64,000 nucleotides of DNA from Bacilliculturomica massiliensis (GTDB lineage Bacteria; Bacillota; Clostridia; Peptostreptococcales; Anaerovoracaceae). Positions 1-7,970 of this stretch are shown piece by piece; within the stretch, counting starts at the first letter, position 1; every line of letters starts with the position of its first letter. The notes below the pieces were generated by a model. The model searched no databases, was not told where the DNA came from, and saw only the letters and a program-made list of their open reading frames with translations. Made by a program: the position numbers and the translations under genes. The stretch is from NCBI RefSeq assembly GCF_900605495.1, contig NZ_LR027601.1:172911-236910 (forward strand). Direction: 5' to 3'.

Positions 1-484
1 CCTGAAGCCGGGCCAATATCGTCTGCGGCGGCATCATACAGCAAGCGTCTACTTCGCAGATGAGGGCGCCGGTCCGTGGCAGAAGGGAGGCTGCAGGCAC
101 GAGTGTGGAAGCCTCGATCAAATACCAGAGCATCTGGTGGAGAAGACGCATCTCGGGAAAGAGCCGGCACATTTCCGCCGCCGTCTCCCTGCTTTCGCTC
201 CACGATCTGCCGCTGTAAAGGCTCCGGGTGATCCGCTGGCCTGCGCCCAGACAGTCAAAATGGATGCAGCCCTTCAGGCCCCGCTCCGCCAGCTCGCTGT
301 GAACAGCGCAGCGGAAATCTGACTGCAGATTCCGGCAGGGCACTCCCGGCGCTTTGTCCTGGGGAAATCCGTCCAGCTTTGAAAAGTACAGTGCAAAGCA
401 GCACAGACCGCAGCAGGATGTACAGTCGCTCTTCAGGTTTTTCATCAGATCCGTATACGGCGAGCTGCCGCGCAGTTGTTTCAT
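1..484 (-). CDS. Cys-rich protein, pentapeptide-repeat-protein N-terminal type (partial, 3' end cut off by window)
   Basis: This reading frame runs off the left edge and at least 161 residues are visible. Its N-terminal part carries a cysteine cluster (TSCCGLCCFAL), then CRNLQSDFRCAVH, then GCIHFDCLGAGQ. This arrangement is what I recall from the N-terminal cysteine region of many bacterial pentapeptide-repeat proteins, but the repeat part itself is not in view. I chose the ATG at 484 because GGAGG lies 5 bases upstream; an in-frame ATG at 496 has no such site. Function is unknown; the cysteines could bind a metal or an Fe-S cluster (inference). Confidence 0.7.
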   Translation of the reverse strand, partial: MKQLRGSSPYTDLMKNLKSDCTSCCGLCCFALYFSKLDGFPQDKAPGVPCRNLQSDFRCAVHSELAERGLKGCIHFDCLGAGQRITRSLYSGRSWSESRETAAEMCRLFPEMRLLHQMLWYLIEASTLVPAASLLPRTGALICEVDACCMMPPQTILARLQ

Positions 485-496
485 CGTGTCCTCCAT

Positions 497-600
497 CATA
501 CTGTTGTTCCGCGCAGGGCGTCCGCCGCGCACAGAACCTGGATGCTATCTGTTCTTCAGATAGTATACCACAGCCTGCTTGCCGCGGTCCATCATGGCAT
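497..600 (-). repeat. Degenerate copy of the ~90-bp palindromic repeat, in the promoter region of the left-edge gene
   Basis: On the minus strand this stretch reads TTCTGTGCGCGGCGGACGCC and then GCGCGGA, preceded by TGTGGTATACTAT and CATGATGG. The same blocks occur, better preserved, at 12846-13045 and 45865-45986. The TATACT inside it could serve as the -10 box of the left-edge gene. It is diverged, so membership of the family is a judgement by eye. Confidence 0.4.
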
Positions 601-753
601 TTTTACAGGAGTTTTAACAAAAATGACCGCTTCCGTATGAGTGAAAGGCGGCGGAGGCAAACTAGAGATGGACGTTTTTGCGGCGGAATACAGATCATGC
701 CTGCACAGAATATGGTGCTGGGGCAGGCGTGGAAAAAGAACAGGAGTGAGTGA

Positions 754-1365
754 ATGGCTAATTTATACACAAAGACGGGAGACAAGGGAAAGACCAGTCT
801 GTACGGGGGAAGCCGGGTGGCGAAAAACAGTTTGAGGGTAGAGTGCTATGGGACGATAGACGAGGCAAACTCCATGCTGGGGCTGGCTTATGCCCTGTCT
901 GAAAACCAGGCGGTGCGGAAACTGGTAAATCAGATCCAGATACGGCTGTTTTCCGTGGGCGCGGAGCTGGCCAGCGACGCCGGGGGAGCGGAAATGCTGA
1001 AAGCAAAGGTCACAGAGGAGGATGTGCGGAACCTGGAAAAAATCGTGGATGGCTGTACGGAGATCAATGGAAGGCAGACGGGATTCGTGGTCCCCGGTGT
1101 AAACAGAGCCTCCGCGGCGCTGCACTGTGCCCGGACGATCATCCGGCGGGCAGAGCGGCGGATCGTAGCCCTCGGCGACGAGGAAGGGGTGCGGCCGGAA
1201 TTGATCCGCTACGTAAACCGTCTGTCGGATACGGTCTACGCGCTGGCCCGGCTGGAAGAGTCCTGTGAGGAGCTCTGCGCCGGCATACGGGCAGAGACGC
1301 TGAGCGGGATCAAGGGAGACGTGTTCGCCGCCTCCGAAGCTCTGGCCGCCCTGAAGGAGCGGTAG
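754..1365 (+). CDS. PduO-type cob(I)alamin adenosyltransferase
   Basis: This 203-residue protein transfers the 5'-deoxyadenosyl group of ATP to reduced corrinoid, making the adenosylcobalamin used by B12-dependent mutases, eliminases and dehydratases in the cytosol. The N-terminal TKTGDKGKTSLYGGSRVAK is the family's ATP-binding signature, and the RRAERRIVAL helix later in the protein carries the conserved Arg/Glu positions. Length matches the family. The ATG at 754 follows AGGAGTGAGTGA. The gene stands alone, is followed by a strong hairpin at 1373, and converges with niaR. I looked for a cobalamin riboswitch in the 5' region and found none. Confidence 0.92.
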   Translation: MANLYTKTGDKGKTSLYGGSRVAKNSLRVECYGTIDEANSMLGLAYALSENQAVRKLVNQIQIRLFSVGAELASDAGGAEMLKAKVTEEDVRNLEKIVDGCTEINGRQTGFVVPGVNRASAALHCARTIIRRAERRIVALGDEEGVRPELIRYVNRLSDTVYALARLEESCEELCAGIRAETLSGIKGDVFAASEALAALKER

Positions 1366-1372
1366 TCCGAAA

Positions 1373-1416
1373 AAAACGGCGTTTCGGTATAAAGATCGTA
1401 CCGAAGCGCCGTTTTT
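1373..1416. terminator. Bidirectional intrinsic terminator
   Basis: AAAACGGCGTTTCGGTA and TACCGAAGCGCCGTTTT form an almost perfect stem around a short loop, flanked by A and T runs on each side. It can end both the adenosyltransferase (+) and niaR (-), which converge here. Confidence 0.85.
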
Positions 1417-1424
1417 GGATGGTT

Positions 1425-1946
1425 TTATTGCAGAAGGATCCCCAGGTCCAGCAGGGCATGTTCGATCCGGCGGAAGACGGCCTTGTCCCGGCAGCCGATG
1501 TGATGGATATGAATGCCGTCTGTGAGGGCGGAAAGGGGAGTGCCTTCCCCTCCTTTTACGCGGGCTGCAAATTGTTCCGCATCATAACGGGAGCTGATGT
1601 CCAGATTCCCGGAGATCTGCCCGTAGATAGGATGCTCGATGATCACGTCGATGAGACAGCCGCCGTAATCCACCACGCAGCAGAGCTCCGCCAGCAGTTT
1701 ATCCGTTCCGTGCCTGCAGGGGACCATCCCCACATAACCGAAGGGTACTTTTTCCGATTCGTCGCGGTAGACGTAACCCCGGGCGGTGGATGAGATATCG
1801 GCTCCTGAAGCGCGGAGCAGAGCCACGTCGCCCACGATGATCTGTCTGCTGACGCCGAATCGTTTGGCGAGGCTGGTGGCGCTCAGCGGCTTCTCTTCCT
1901 GTTTCAGTATTTCTAAAATTTTCTCTCTTCGCTCTTTTGTTTCCAT
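1425..1946 (-). CDS. niaR: Transcriptional repressor NiaR (nicotinate-responsive, HTH + 3H domain)
   Basis: This 173-residue protein has an N-terminal helix-turn-helix (residues about 5-55; LAKRFGVSRQIIVGDVALLR) followed by a 3H domain with its conserved histidines (IIEHPIYG, and HIHHIGC near the end). NiaR-type proteins repress niacin uptake and NAD synthesis genes when nicotinate is bound. The gene diverges from the EIIC-like transporter at 2157, and a perfect 7-2-7 palindrome sits on that transporter's -35 region, which fits local control. Length equals that of typical NiaR/YrxA proteins. The identity is firm; the ligand is taken from family knowledge. Confidence 0.92.
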   Translation of the reverse strand: METKERREKILEILKQEEKPLSATSLAKRFGVSRQIIVGDVALLRASGADISSTARGYVYRDESEKVPFGYVGMVPCRHGTDKLLAELCCVVDYGGCLIDVIIEHPIYGQISGNLDISSRYDAEQFAARVKGGEGTPLSALTDGIHIHHIGCRDKAVFRRIEHALLDLGILLQ

Positions 1947-2019
1947 TTAAACCTCTCATCCATAGACTATAGATTGTTATATTTTATCACATTGGAATGC
2001 AGCGGTCAATTTTTTAGCG

Positions 2020-2060
2020 TTGACATGTGTCTTGACACATTGCCCGCGGTTTGGTACAAT
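2020..2060 (+). promoter_or_regulatory. Sigma-70 promoter with overlapping palindromic operator (predicted NiaR site)
   Basis: TTGACA (2032-2037) and TACAAT (2055-2060) are 17 bp apart and point at the EIIC-like transporter. ATGTGTC-TT-GACACAT (2025-2040) is a perfect 7-bp inverted repeat with a 2-bp centre that covers the -35 box. A second TTGACA lies at 2020-2025. Its location between niaR and the transporter, and its placement over the -35, make NiaR the likely binder (inference). Confidence 0.75.
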
Positions 2061-2156
2061 CAGACGGTATGAATGCGCGCCGGGATACACCGCCGGCGTG
2101 TACGGAAGGCCTGAGGACGATACGCATATGCGGGCCGGGACAAGAAAGGAAATGTG

Positions 2157-3197
2157 ATGGCAAACGTAAAAGCATTTTTGAAACGGAAGGACATCGAGTT
2201 TTCCGCCAGGCGTTATTTTAACGACGCGCTGTCGGCTATGGCTCTGGGGCTGTTCGCCTCCCTTCTGATCGGACTTATTATCAAAACCATTGGAGAACAG
2301 ACAGCGATCCTGTTTGGAGAAAACCCGTTCTCCGCCTTTTTCTTCGACAGCGGCAGCACGGCTATGGGCCTGATGGGACCGGCCATAGGCGCCGCGGTGG
2401 CCTTCGGACTGAAAGCGCCGCCCCTGGTACTGTTCGCCAGCATCATCACAGGCGGCATGGGCGCGGTGGGAGGCCCGGCAGGATCATTTCTCGCGGCGGC
2501 GGTGGGCGCTGAATTCGGAAAAGCCGTCTCAAAGGAAACGAAGGTAGACATTATCGTGACTCCGGCAGTCACCATCCTCATGGGCGCGCTGGCGGCCATG
2601 CTGTTCGGGCCCATGGTGGACGCGCTGATGACCGGACTGGGAGAGATCATCAAATCCGCCACGGTAATGCGCCCCTTCACCATGGGGATCATTGTTTCCG
2701 TCATCGTGGGACTGGTGCTGACCGCGCCCATATCCAGCGCCGCGCTGTGCATCATGCTCTCGCTGGACGGACTGGCCGGAGGCGCGGCCACGGCGGGCTG
2801 CTGCGCGCAGATGGTGGGCTTCGCCGTCATGACTTTCAGTGAAAACGGCGTGGGCGGGCTGTTCGCCCAGGGTATCGGCACCTCCATGCTGCAGGTGCCC
2901 AACATCATCAAAAATCCATGGATCCTGCTTCCGCCCACTCTGGCGGCGGCGATCACTGGACCCATCGCCACCAGCAGGCTGTTTTATATGGAAAATGTGG
3001 CGGCCGGCTCGGGGATGGGCACTTCCGGTCTTGTGGGACAGATCGGGACATTCACGGCCATGGGCTTCAGCGTAACAGTTCTGCTGAAGGTCCTGATCCT
3101 TCACTTCATCCTGCCCGCAGTTTTGTCCGTTATTTTCTATAAGCTGCTGGTGATGCGGGGCATGATCAAATCCGGCGACTGCAGGCTGGAGGTGTAA
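2157..3197 (+). CDS. PTS EIIC-like membrane transporter (PTS_EIIC_2 family), predicted NiaR target
   Basis: This 346-residue, very hydrophobic protein has roughly nine to ten membrane segments rich in Gly and Ala and matches the stand-alone EIIC_2 family (STAMGLMGPAIGAAVAFGLK; PAISSAAL-like central block; a conserved segment around residues 240-290 with FSENGVGGLFAQGIGTSMLQ). No EIIA or EIIB domain or neighbour is present, so classical phosphotransferase action is doubtful. The ATG at 2157 has AAAGGA 6 bases upstream; a GTG at 2154 is too close. Its promoter carries the putative NiaR operator, so uptake of niacin or a related pyridine is a reasonable inference, not shown. Confidence 0.8.
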   Translation: MANVKAFLKRKDIEFSARRYFNDALSAMALGLFASLLIGLIIKTIGEQTAILFGENPFSAFFFDSGSTAMGLMGPAIGAAVAFGLKAPPLVLFASIITGGMGAVGGPAGSFLAAAVGAEFGKAVSKETKVDIIVTPAVTILMGALAAMLFGPMVDALMTGLGEIIKSATVMRPFTMGIIVSVIVGLVLTAPISSAALCIMLSLDGLAGGAATAGCCAQMVGFAVMTFSENGVGGLFAQGIGTSMLQVPNIIKNPWILLPPTLAAAITGPIATSRLFYMENVAAGSGMGTSGLVGQIGTFTAMGFSVTVLLKVLILHFILPAVLSVIFYKLLVMRGMIKSGDCRLEV

Positions 3198-3563
3198 GAC
3201 AGGGAGGAAGCGTCGTAGGGCTGCAGCGGCGGAGACGCCAAAAGACAACTGGAACGGCAGATCAGAAAAGCGGACAGTTACGTAGGGAAGGAAAAGCTTC
3301 CCTCCGGCTGTCCGCTGTTTTTATAAGATAGTACCTTCAGTTGATATTTTCGTATGTTTCAACGAAGCGGATCCTGTTTCTGAGGGAAACTTTTTTACGT
3401 TGTTAAGATTCGCCCCTTGTGCGGAACGAAAAGGAAAGTTTGCCTTTCGCCGGGGCGCTGTGTTACACTGGTAGACAGGAATATGGCCCTCGCGAAGACC
3501 GATGGGGCGGACGAATGGAAAAAGGCGGCCTGGGCCGGGGACGGCCGGGCTTGGAGAACATAA
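3198..3563. other. Intergenic region without a gene
   Basis: Apart from the terminator at 3269-3322 and the short leader of the RlmA-like gene, I see no coding potential or structured RNA. Frames open on the minus strand here are shadows of the downstream gene. Confidence 0.6.
3269..3322 (+). terminator. Intrinsic terminator of the EIIC-like gene
   Basis: AGCGGACAG (3269) pairs with CTGTCCGCT (3309) around an inner GGGAAG...CTTCCC hairpin and is followed by GTTTTT. Confidence 0.8.
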
Positions 3564-4568
3564 ATGAAGCGATCTGTAGAAAAATTTATTGAAAGCAAAA
3601 AAATATTTCGCTGCCCCGTGTGCGGGGGCAAGCTCAGCGTGACGGAAAACGGCAGCTTTCTGTGCAAAAAAAAGCACTGCTTCGATCTGTCGGCAAAAGG
3701 CTATGTCAATTTGCTGAGCGGACAGGCGCTGCACAAAAACAAGTACGACAGGGAACTGTTTGAGTGCAGAAATCAGGTGTTTGGAGCGGGATTTTACGAT
3801 CCGGTGCTGGAAGAGATCCGCCGGTGCATCGCGGAACATTTCGGCCCTGCAGAAGGGCAGGGACGGGAGAAGGCAGGCGCGGATCAGCCGGCGGACGCCG
3901 GTCCGCAGAAGGCTGGGATGCAGAAGGCCGGTCAAGATCCCATCCGCATTCTGGATGCCGGCTGCGGAGAAGGATTCTACTCGCTGTGGCTGGACGATCA
4001 CATGGAACAGGCGGAGATATTTGGGCTGGATATCGTGAAGGAGGCCATCCGGATCGCGTGCAGAAGGCCGTCGGACGTGCGGTGGATGGTGGGAAATCTG
4101 GCTGATATCCCATTGTACAACAGCTCGTTTGATGTGGTGCTCAACGTGCTTACTCCGGCAAATTACAGGGAGTTCTGCCGCATATTAAAGCAGGACGGGC
4201 TCCTGATCAAGGTGGTGCCGGGAAGCGGCTATCTGAGAGAGGTGCGTCAGTGCGTATCGGAGCAGCTCTTGAACAAGGAGTACCGCAACGACTCCACCGT
4301 GGACTATTTTCAGGATAACATGGAGCTGATCCAGAGGCGGGAGGTGCGTTATACCCTGCCGGTGACAGAGGAACAGGCGGGACTGTTTCTGCGCATGACG
4401 CCCATGACCTTTCACGTGGACACGGACGGGCTGCCGGCGGAAAAGGTGGCGGGGATCAGGGAGATCACCATCCATCTGGAGCTGCTGGTGGGCAGGAGAC
4501 CCTCGGGAACGGAAAAGACGAAGACGCCCCAGGGGCCCGCGCATACGGAGAGCCGCCGAAGACGGTGA
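3564..4568 (+). CDS. RlmA-like 23S rRNA (guanine-N1) methyltransferase
   Basis: The 334-residue protein opens with a zinc-ribbon (CPVCGG, then CKKKHC) and the RlmA block FDLSAKGYVNLL, followed by a Rossmann SAM-binding fold with LDAGCGEGFYS near residue 130. RlmA/TlrB enzymes methylate guanine 745 or 748 of 23S rRNA. Between the zinc part and the SAM fold is a low-complexity Gln/Ala/Gly/Lys stretch (residues about 96-128, with two near-repeats of the form PQKAGMQKAGQ) that looks like an inserted linker. It is a single gene with its own terminator. Which of the two guanines is the target cannot be told from sequence. Confidence 0.85.
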   Translation: MKRSVEKFIESKKIFRCPVCGGKLSVTENGSFLCKKKHCFDLSAKGYVNLLSGQALHKNKYDRELFECRNQVFGAGFYDPVLEEIRRCIAEHFGPAEGQGREKAGADQPADAGPQKAGMQKAGQDPIRILDAGCGEGFYSLWLDDHMEQAEIFGLDIVKEAIRIACRRPSDVRWMVGNLADIPLYNSSFDVVLNVLTPANYREFCRILKQDGLLIKVVPGSGYLREVRQCVSEQLLNKEYRNDSTVDYFQDNMELIQRREVRYTLPVTEEQAGLFLRMTPMTFHVDTDGLPAEKVAGIREITIHLELLVGRRPSGTEKTKTPQGPAHTESRRRR

Positions 4569-4576
4569 AAACAATA

Positions 4577-4617
4577 AAAAACTGTGGTCCATGGGGCGCT
4601 GGACCACAGTCTTTTTA
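4577..4617 (+). terminator. Intrinsic terminator after the RlmA-like gene
   Basis: ACTGTGGTCCA (4581) and TGGACCACAGT (4600) form a perfect 11-bp stem followed by CTTTTTATTA. An A run on the 5' side means it may act in both directions. Confidence 0.9.
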
Positions 4618-4721
4618 TTATGCAGGAAATATCGCAAAGCGATATTGACGGAATAACAAAAAAGTTTACCCTGTGAAAATGAACCCGCAGGGCGAATCAT
4701 ATTTCCAGAGGAAACTTTTTT
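4617..4721 (-). repeat. 105-bp dispersed palindromic repeat, single copy
   Basis: The reverse complement of this stretch matches, over the full 105 bases and with only about ten differences by eye, the unit repeated in tandem at 41704-41954. It contains two hairpin-forming parts: an outer AAAAAAGTTT...AAACTTTTTT pair and ATATCGC-TTT-GCGATAT. It lies between two convergent genes. Confidence 0.85.
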
Positions 4722-4734
4722 ATTTGTCTGCGTT

Positions 4735-5487
4735 CTATTTCGTTATGATCGCCACGATGTCAGCAACCGATGCGCCTGCCGGGATGCTGAAGGTTCCCGC
4801 CTTCAGCTTTGTATCCGCTTTGGCGTTGGCCACCGCAGTGGTGAAATCCGACTTGGAGCTGACCACGCCTGCATCCACGAGGATCTGCGCGATCTTTTCC
4901 CCGGAGGATCCCGCAGGTATGGTGACGGTTACCGCGCTGTTGTTCTTCGGCGGATCGACCGCAGCCCCGGATCCGCTGCCGGAACCGCCGTTTGCCTGAG
5001 TGTTGGAGCCGTTTGCCGGGGCGCCGGAACCGCCGCTGCCGCCTGTGCCGCTGCCGGCGGGAGCCTGAACGTCTCCGTTCCCCTGGGGAGCGCCGGCGCT
5101 CTCCCTCTCCACGCCCGGGCCTTATCCCGACAGCGAGAAAAGCCTGGCCTCCGCCCTGGGCGGCGTGCGGCCTGTCTCTTACCCACATCGGGTTGGGTAT
5201 AAGAGACGGCCCTGAACGTCTCCGTTCCCCTGGGGAGCGCCGGCGTCATTGCCTCCGCCGCTGTCCGTCCCGGCAGGATCTTCCCCGCCGGTCTGGTCTT
5301 CCCCGTCCGCGGTCAGAGCATCGCCCTGGCCTTCCTGCTGCTGCTGTTCCAGCTCGGCGGCCATCGCCTGAGGATAGTCCATGATAATATCCACGCGCCA
5401 TGCGATGAGAAGTCCCGCCACGGCGATGATGATCAGCGCCACCACCAGATCGTTCTTATCGTAAAAAAAGTCCTTGATTTTTTCCAT
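4735..5487 (-). pseudogene. Membrane-anchored MltG/YceG N-terminal-like protein, interrupted by an adapter-like insertion
   Basis: The 5' part (from ATG 5487) encodes a short cytoplasmic head, one membrane segment (VVALIIIAVAGLLIAW) and a Gln/Gly/Asp-rich linker. The 3' part encodes a Gly/Ser linker and a domain like the LysM-like N-terminal region of MltG (VTIPAGSSGEKIAQILVDAG, then LKAGTFSIPAGAS), ending without a YceG catalytic domain. The two parts share a reading frame and are split by 147 bp containing a 35-bp duplication (5064-5098 and 5211-5245) and an adapter-like 38-mer that creates a stop at 5179. Dropping the 147 bp restores a 201-residue protein. I read this as an intact gene damaged in assembly, not a biological pseudogene. 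Confidence 0.8.
5064..5245. other. Probable chimeric/assembly artefact: direct repeat, foreign aldo/keto-reductase-like piece, transposase mosaic-end-like 38-mer
   Basis: Positions 5172-5209 match the 38-base Nextera mate-pair junction adapter at 31 of 38 positions as I recall that adapter (starts CTGTCTCTTA, ends TATAAGAGACGG). Bases 5099-5171 do not belong to the gene: on the plus strand they read PYPDSEKSLASALGGVR, which resembles AYSDSEEKLGFALSDVR of the aldo/keto reductase at 8465. Identical 35-bp copies flank the whole piece. Confidence 0.8.
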
Positions 5488-5593
5488 CGTCTAAAATCCC
5501 CCCTGTTTCCCTTCTAATTTATCACAATCGACAGGGAATCTCAAATAAAATGGACGCCAGTATTATTAAATTTCAATTACACAGAGGGATGCT

Positions 5594-5622
5594 TTGCCAA
5601 GCAAAGTGAAATGATGTATAAT
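5594..5622 (+). promoter_or_regulatory. Sigma-70 promoter of the rluA-lep-lep-smpB group
   Basis: TTGCCA (5594-5599) and TATAAT (5617-5622) are 17 bp apart. The -35 lies inside a small inverted repeat CTTTGC-CAA-GCAAAG. Confidence 0.65.
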
Positions 5623-5718
5623 GTATAGGCGTATCGTCCGGGCAAACGGATGAGACACGGCGCGGCAGCGCGCCGCCAGAGAATGCGGCAGGGCGCGGGC
5701 CGCGGAGAAAGGGATGAC

Positions 5719-6741
5719 ATGATCAAACTGCAAATAACAGAAAACGACGACAGGCAGCGCCTGGATCGGTTTCTCAGAAAATATTTCAAAAATGCGCCGC
5801 TTTCCCGGATCTACAAAATGATCCGCAAGGATGTGAAGCTGAACGGCAAGCGGGCCGGCGAGGACACGATGCTGTGCGCCGGAGATGAGCTGACCGTTTA
5901 CATCAGCGAGGAGGAGGCGGAGAGCCTGTGCCGGAGCAGGAGACCGGCGGGGGTGAAGAAGCAGTTTCGCATCGCCTACGAGGATGAAAATATTATCGTT
6001 GTGGAAAAGCCTTTTGGACTGCTTGTCCATGGGGATGAAAGGGAGAAAAAGAATACCCTGGCCAATCAGGTGGTGGATTATCTGATCGAAAAGGGCGATT
6101 ACGTGCCGCGGAGGGAGAGGACTTTCGTGCCTTCGCCGGTAAACAGACTGGACAGAAATACCACGGGGCTGGTACTGTTCGGAAAGAACAGCAGAACGCT
6201 GCAGAGTCTGAACCGCATGATGCGGGAGAAAGGATATGTGGAGAAATATTATCTGACCATCGTATCCGGCAGGCTGCAGAAGCCGCTGACCCTCTCTGAT
6301 TATCTGACGAAGGATCACGACAAAAACATTGTGAAGGTATGGCGGGATAAGGATCCGTCCGGTAATGAAGGCAAAGCTATCGAGACCATCGCCCGGCCTG
6401 TGGCCTGGGCCAAAGGGTTCACGCTGGTGGAGGTGGAGCTGGTCACGGGGCGCACCCACCAGATCCGCGCGCACATGCAGAAAGCGGGCTATCCGGTCAT
6501 CGGAGATGAAAAGTACGGAGATCCTGCGGTGAATGCCAGGATCCGCAGAGAGTATGGTCTGAGCACCCAATTTCTGCACGCATACCGTCTGGCCTTCAGC
6601 AGCGCGCTTCCGCCGCTGGAATATCTGGCCGGCAAAACAGTTACGGCCCCGCTCACAGATTTTATGGAAACGATCCGGGCAGGGATTTTTCAAGGGGATT
6701 TCGACGAGATGATGAATAGGACAGGGATAGACAGGAGATGA
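5719..6741 (+). CDS. RluA-family 23S rRNA pseudouridine synthase (RluC/RluD type)
   Basis: The 340-residue protein has an N-terminal S4 RNA-binding domain (RLDRFLRKYFKNAPLSRIYKMI) and a RluA catalytic domain with IIVVEKPFGLLVH, the catalytic-aspartate loop NRLDRNTTGLVLF and the GRTHQIRAHM motif. It isomerises specific uridines of 23S rRNA to pseudouridine. The ATG at 5719 follows AAGGG with 5-base spacing; an upstream ATG at 5650 would add 23 unrelated Arg-rich residues and lacks a ribosome site. Its stop overlaps the next start (TGATG), so it is coupled to the signal peptidase gene. Which uridines are modified is not predictable here. Confidence 0.93.
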   Translation: MIKLQITENDDRQRLDRFLRKYFKNAPLSRIYKMIRKDVKLNGKRAGEDTMLCAGDELTVYISEEEAESLCRSRRPAGVKKQFRIAYEDENIIVVEKPFGLLVHGDEREKKNTLANQVVDYLIEKGDYVPRRERTFVPSPVNRLDRNTTGLVLFGKNSRTLQSLNRMMREKGYVEKYYLTIVSGRLQKPLTLSDYLTKDHDKNIVKVWRDKDPSGNEGKAIETIARPVAWAKGFTLVEVELVTGRTHQIRAHMQKAGYPVIGDEKYGDPAVNARIRREYGLSTQFLHAYRLAFSSALPPLEYLAGKTVTAPLTDFMETIRAGIFQGDFDEMMNRTGIDRR

Positions 6742-7271
6742 TGAAATTGAGCGAGAATACGAAAGAGTGGATCAAAGATATTGCCATCGCCGTGGCCGTG
6801 GGGCTGTTGATCATACAGTTCATCAAGCCGACGATCGTAAAGGAGCATTCCATGGAAGCCACTCTTCACGAAAATGACTATATTTTTCTGAGCAGGCAGG
6901 CGTATCTGTTCGGCGAGCCGGAAAGCGGCGATATCATCGTGTTTCACACCAATTTAAAAACAGCTGAGGGGAGAGAGAAGCTTCTTGTGAAGCGGATCAT
7001 CGGCGTGCCGGGGGACACGATCAGCGTTTCCGACGGTTCCGTTTTCAGAAACGGCGTGGCTCTTGACGAGCCCTATACGCTGGAGGGGTATACCGGCGGC
7101 TATATGGAAGAAGTGACGGTGCCGGAGAATTCGCTGTTCGTCATGGGCGATAACCGGCAGAACAGCATCGACAGCAGAGATCCCAGCGTAGGCTGTATCT
7201 CGGAGGATCAGATCGTGGGCAAAGCGTTTTTCCGCCTGTACCCCTTCAACTCCATCGGAACGGTGAAGTAG
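6741..7271 (+). CDS. lepB: Signal peptidase I (first of two)
   Basis: This 176-residue type I signal peptidase cleaves signal peptides of exported proteins at the outer face of the membrane. It has one N-terminal membrane anchor (IAIAVAVGLLIIQFI), the nucleophile Ser in EHSMEATL, the general-base Lys in LVKRIIGVPGD, and the MGDNRQNSIDSR box. The ATG at 6741 overlaps the stop of the rluA-type gene; an ATG at 6738 sits too close to AGGAG. A second, related peptidase follows after 91 bp, a common arrangement in Firmicutes that suggests duplication. Confidence 0.93.
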   Translation: MKLSENTKEWIKDIAIAVAVGLLIIQFIKPTIVKEHSMEATLHENDYIFLSRQAYLFGEPESGDIIVFHTNLKTAEGREKLLVKRIIGVPGDTISVSDGSVFRNGVALDEPYTLEGYTGGYMEEVTVPENSLFVMGDNRQNSIDSRDPSVGCISEDQIVGKAFFRLYPFNSIGTVK

Positions 7272-7362
7272 GAAGAGGGCGGACCGGAAAGAGGGGCCAC
7301 AGAACAAAAGGGGAGAGGATTTCAGCCGGAAATGGGGATTGCCGGCGGAGAGGAGAGGACAG

Positions 7363-7899
7363 ATGAAAAACATGGGGAAAATGATATGGGATTTTGCAAA
7401 GACCATCGTACTGGCGCTGGTCATCGCTTTTTTAGTGACCAGTTTTGTGAAGCCGACGCTGGTCAGCGGCAATTCCATGTATCCGACCATCGAGTCAAAC
7501 AGCTACATGATCATGAGCACGATCCCTTATGTAAAGGGAATGCCGGAATACGGCGACATTATCGTTTTCAACAGTCATGTGTATATGGAAAACGGCAAGG
7601 AAAAGGACTTTATCAAACGGGTGATCGGGCTGCCGGGAGATACCATCTCCATTCATGACGGCTACGTTTTCAGAAACGGCGATAAGCTGGAGGAAGACTA
7701 CATCAACGGCGGCGTTACGGCGGGCAGCATGGATGAGGTCGTGATCCAGGAGGATCACGTGTTTGTTTTGGGAGACAACCGGGTCCAGGGCGGAAGCCGC
7801 GACAGCCGGGACCCAAGCATCGGACAGATCGCAATGGAGGATATTATTGGAAAGGCAGTGCTGCGGCTGTATCCCTTCGATCAGATCGGTCTGATGTAG
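7363..7899 (+). CDS. lepB: Signal peptidase I (second of two)
   Basis: The 178-residue protein has the same layout as its upstream neighbour: one membrane anchor (TIVLALVIAFLVTSF), catalytic Ser in SGNSMYPTIE, catalytic Lys in FIKRVIGLPGD, and the LGDNRVQGGSRDSRD box. The two share about half their residues by eye, so they are paralogues. I chose ATG 7363 because GAGAGGA lies just upstream; an ATG at 7339 has no ribosome site. It could have a different substrate preference from the first copy, as in bacteria with several peptidases; that is inference. Confidence 0.93.
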   Translation: MKNMGKMIWDFAKTIVLALVIAFLVTSFVKPTLVSGNSMYPTIESNSYMIMSTIPYVKGMPEYGDIIVFNSHVYMENGKEKDFIKRVIGLPGDTISIHDGYVFRNGDKLEEDYINGGVTAGSMDEVVIQEDHVFVLGDNRVQGGSRDSRDPSIGQIAMEDIIGKAVLRLYPFDQIGLM

Positions 7900-7970
7900 C
7901 CCGCAGACCGCGTAAAAACGGGCGGCAAAGATTTTGATAAACAAATAACAGCAGCAAGTGTGGTGATATT

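Noticed and set aside
485..753. Cobalamin riboswitch before the adenosyltransferase gene
   Set aside because: I looked for the conserved B12-box core and did not find it; the region is short and mostly shared with the opposite gene's promoter.
4185..4700. 171-codon minus-strand open frame spanning the end of the RlmA-like gene and the 105-bp repeat
   Set aside because: It runs through a terminator and a repeat, and the same frame in other copies is broken.
5172..5209. Natural transposon end
   Set aside because: Similarity is to the synthetic mosaic-end junction, the flanks are a duplicated gene fragment rather than a target duplication, and no transposase is near.
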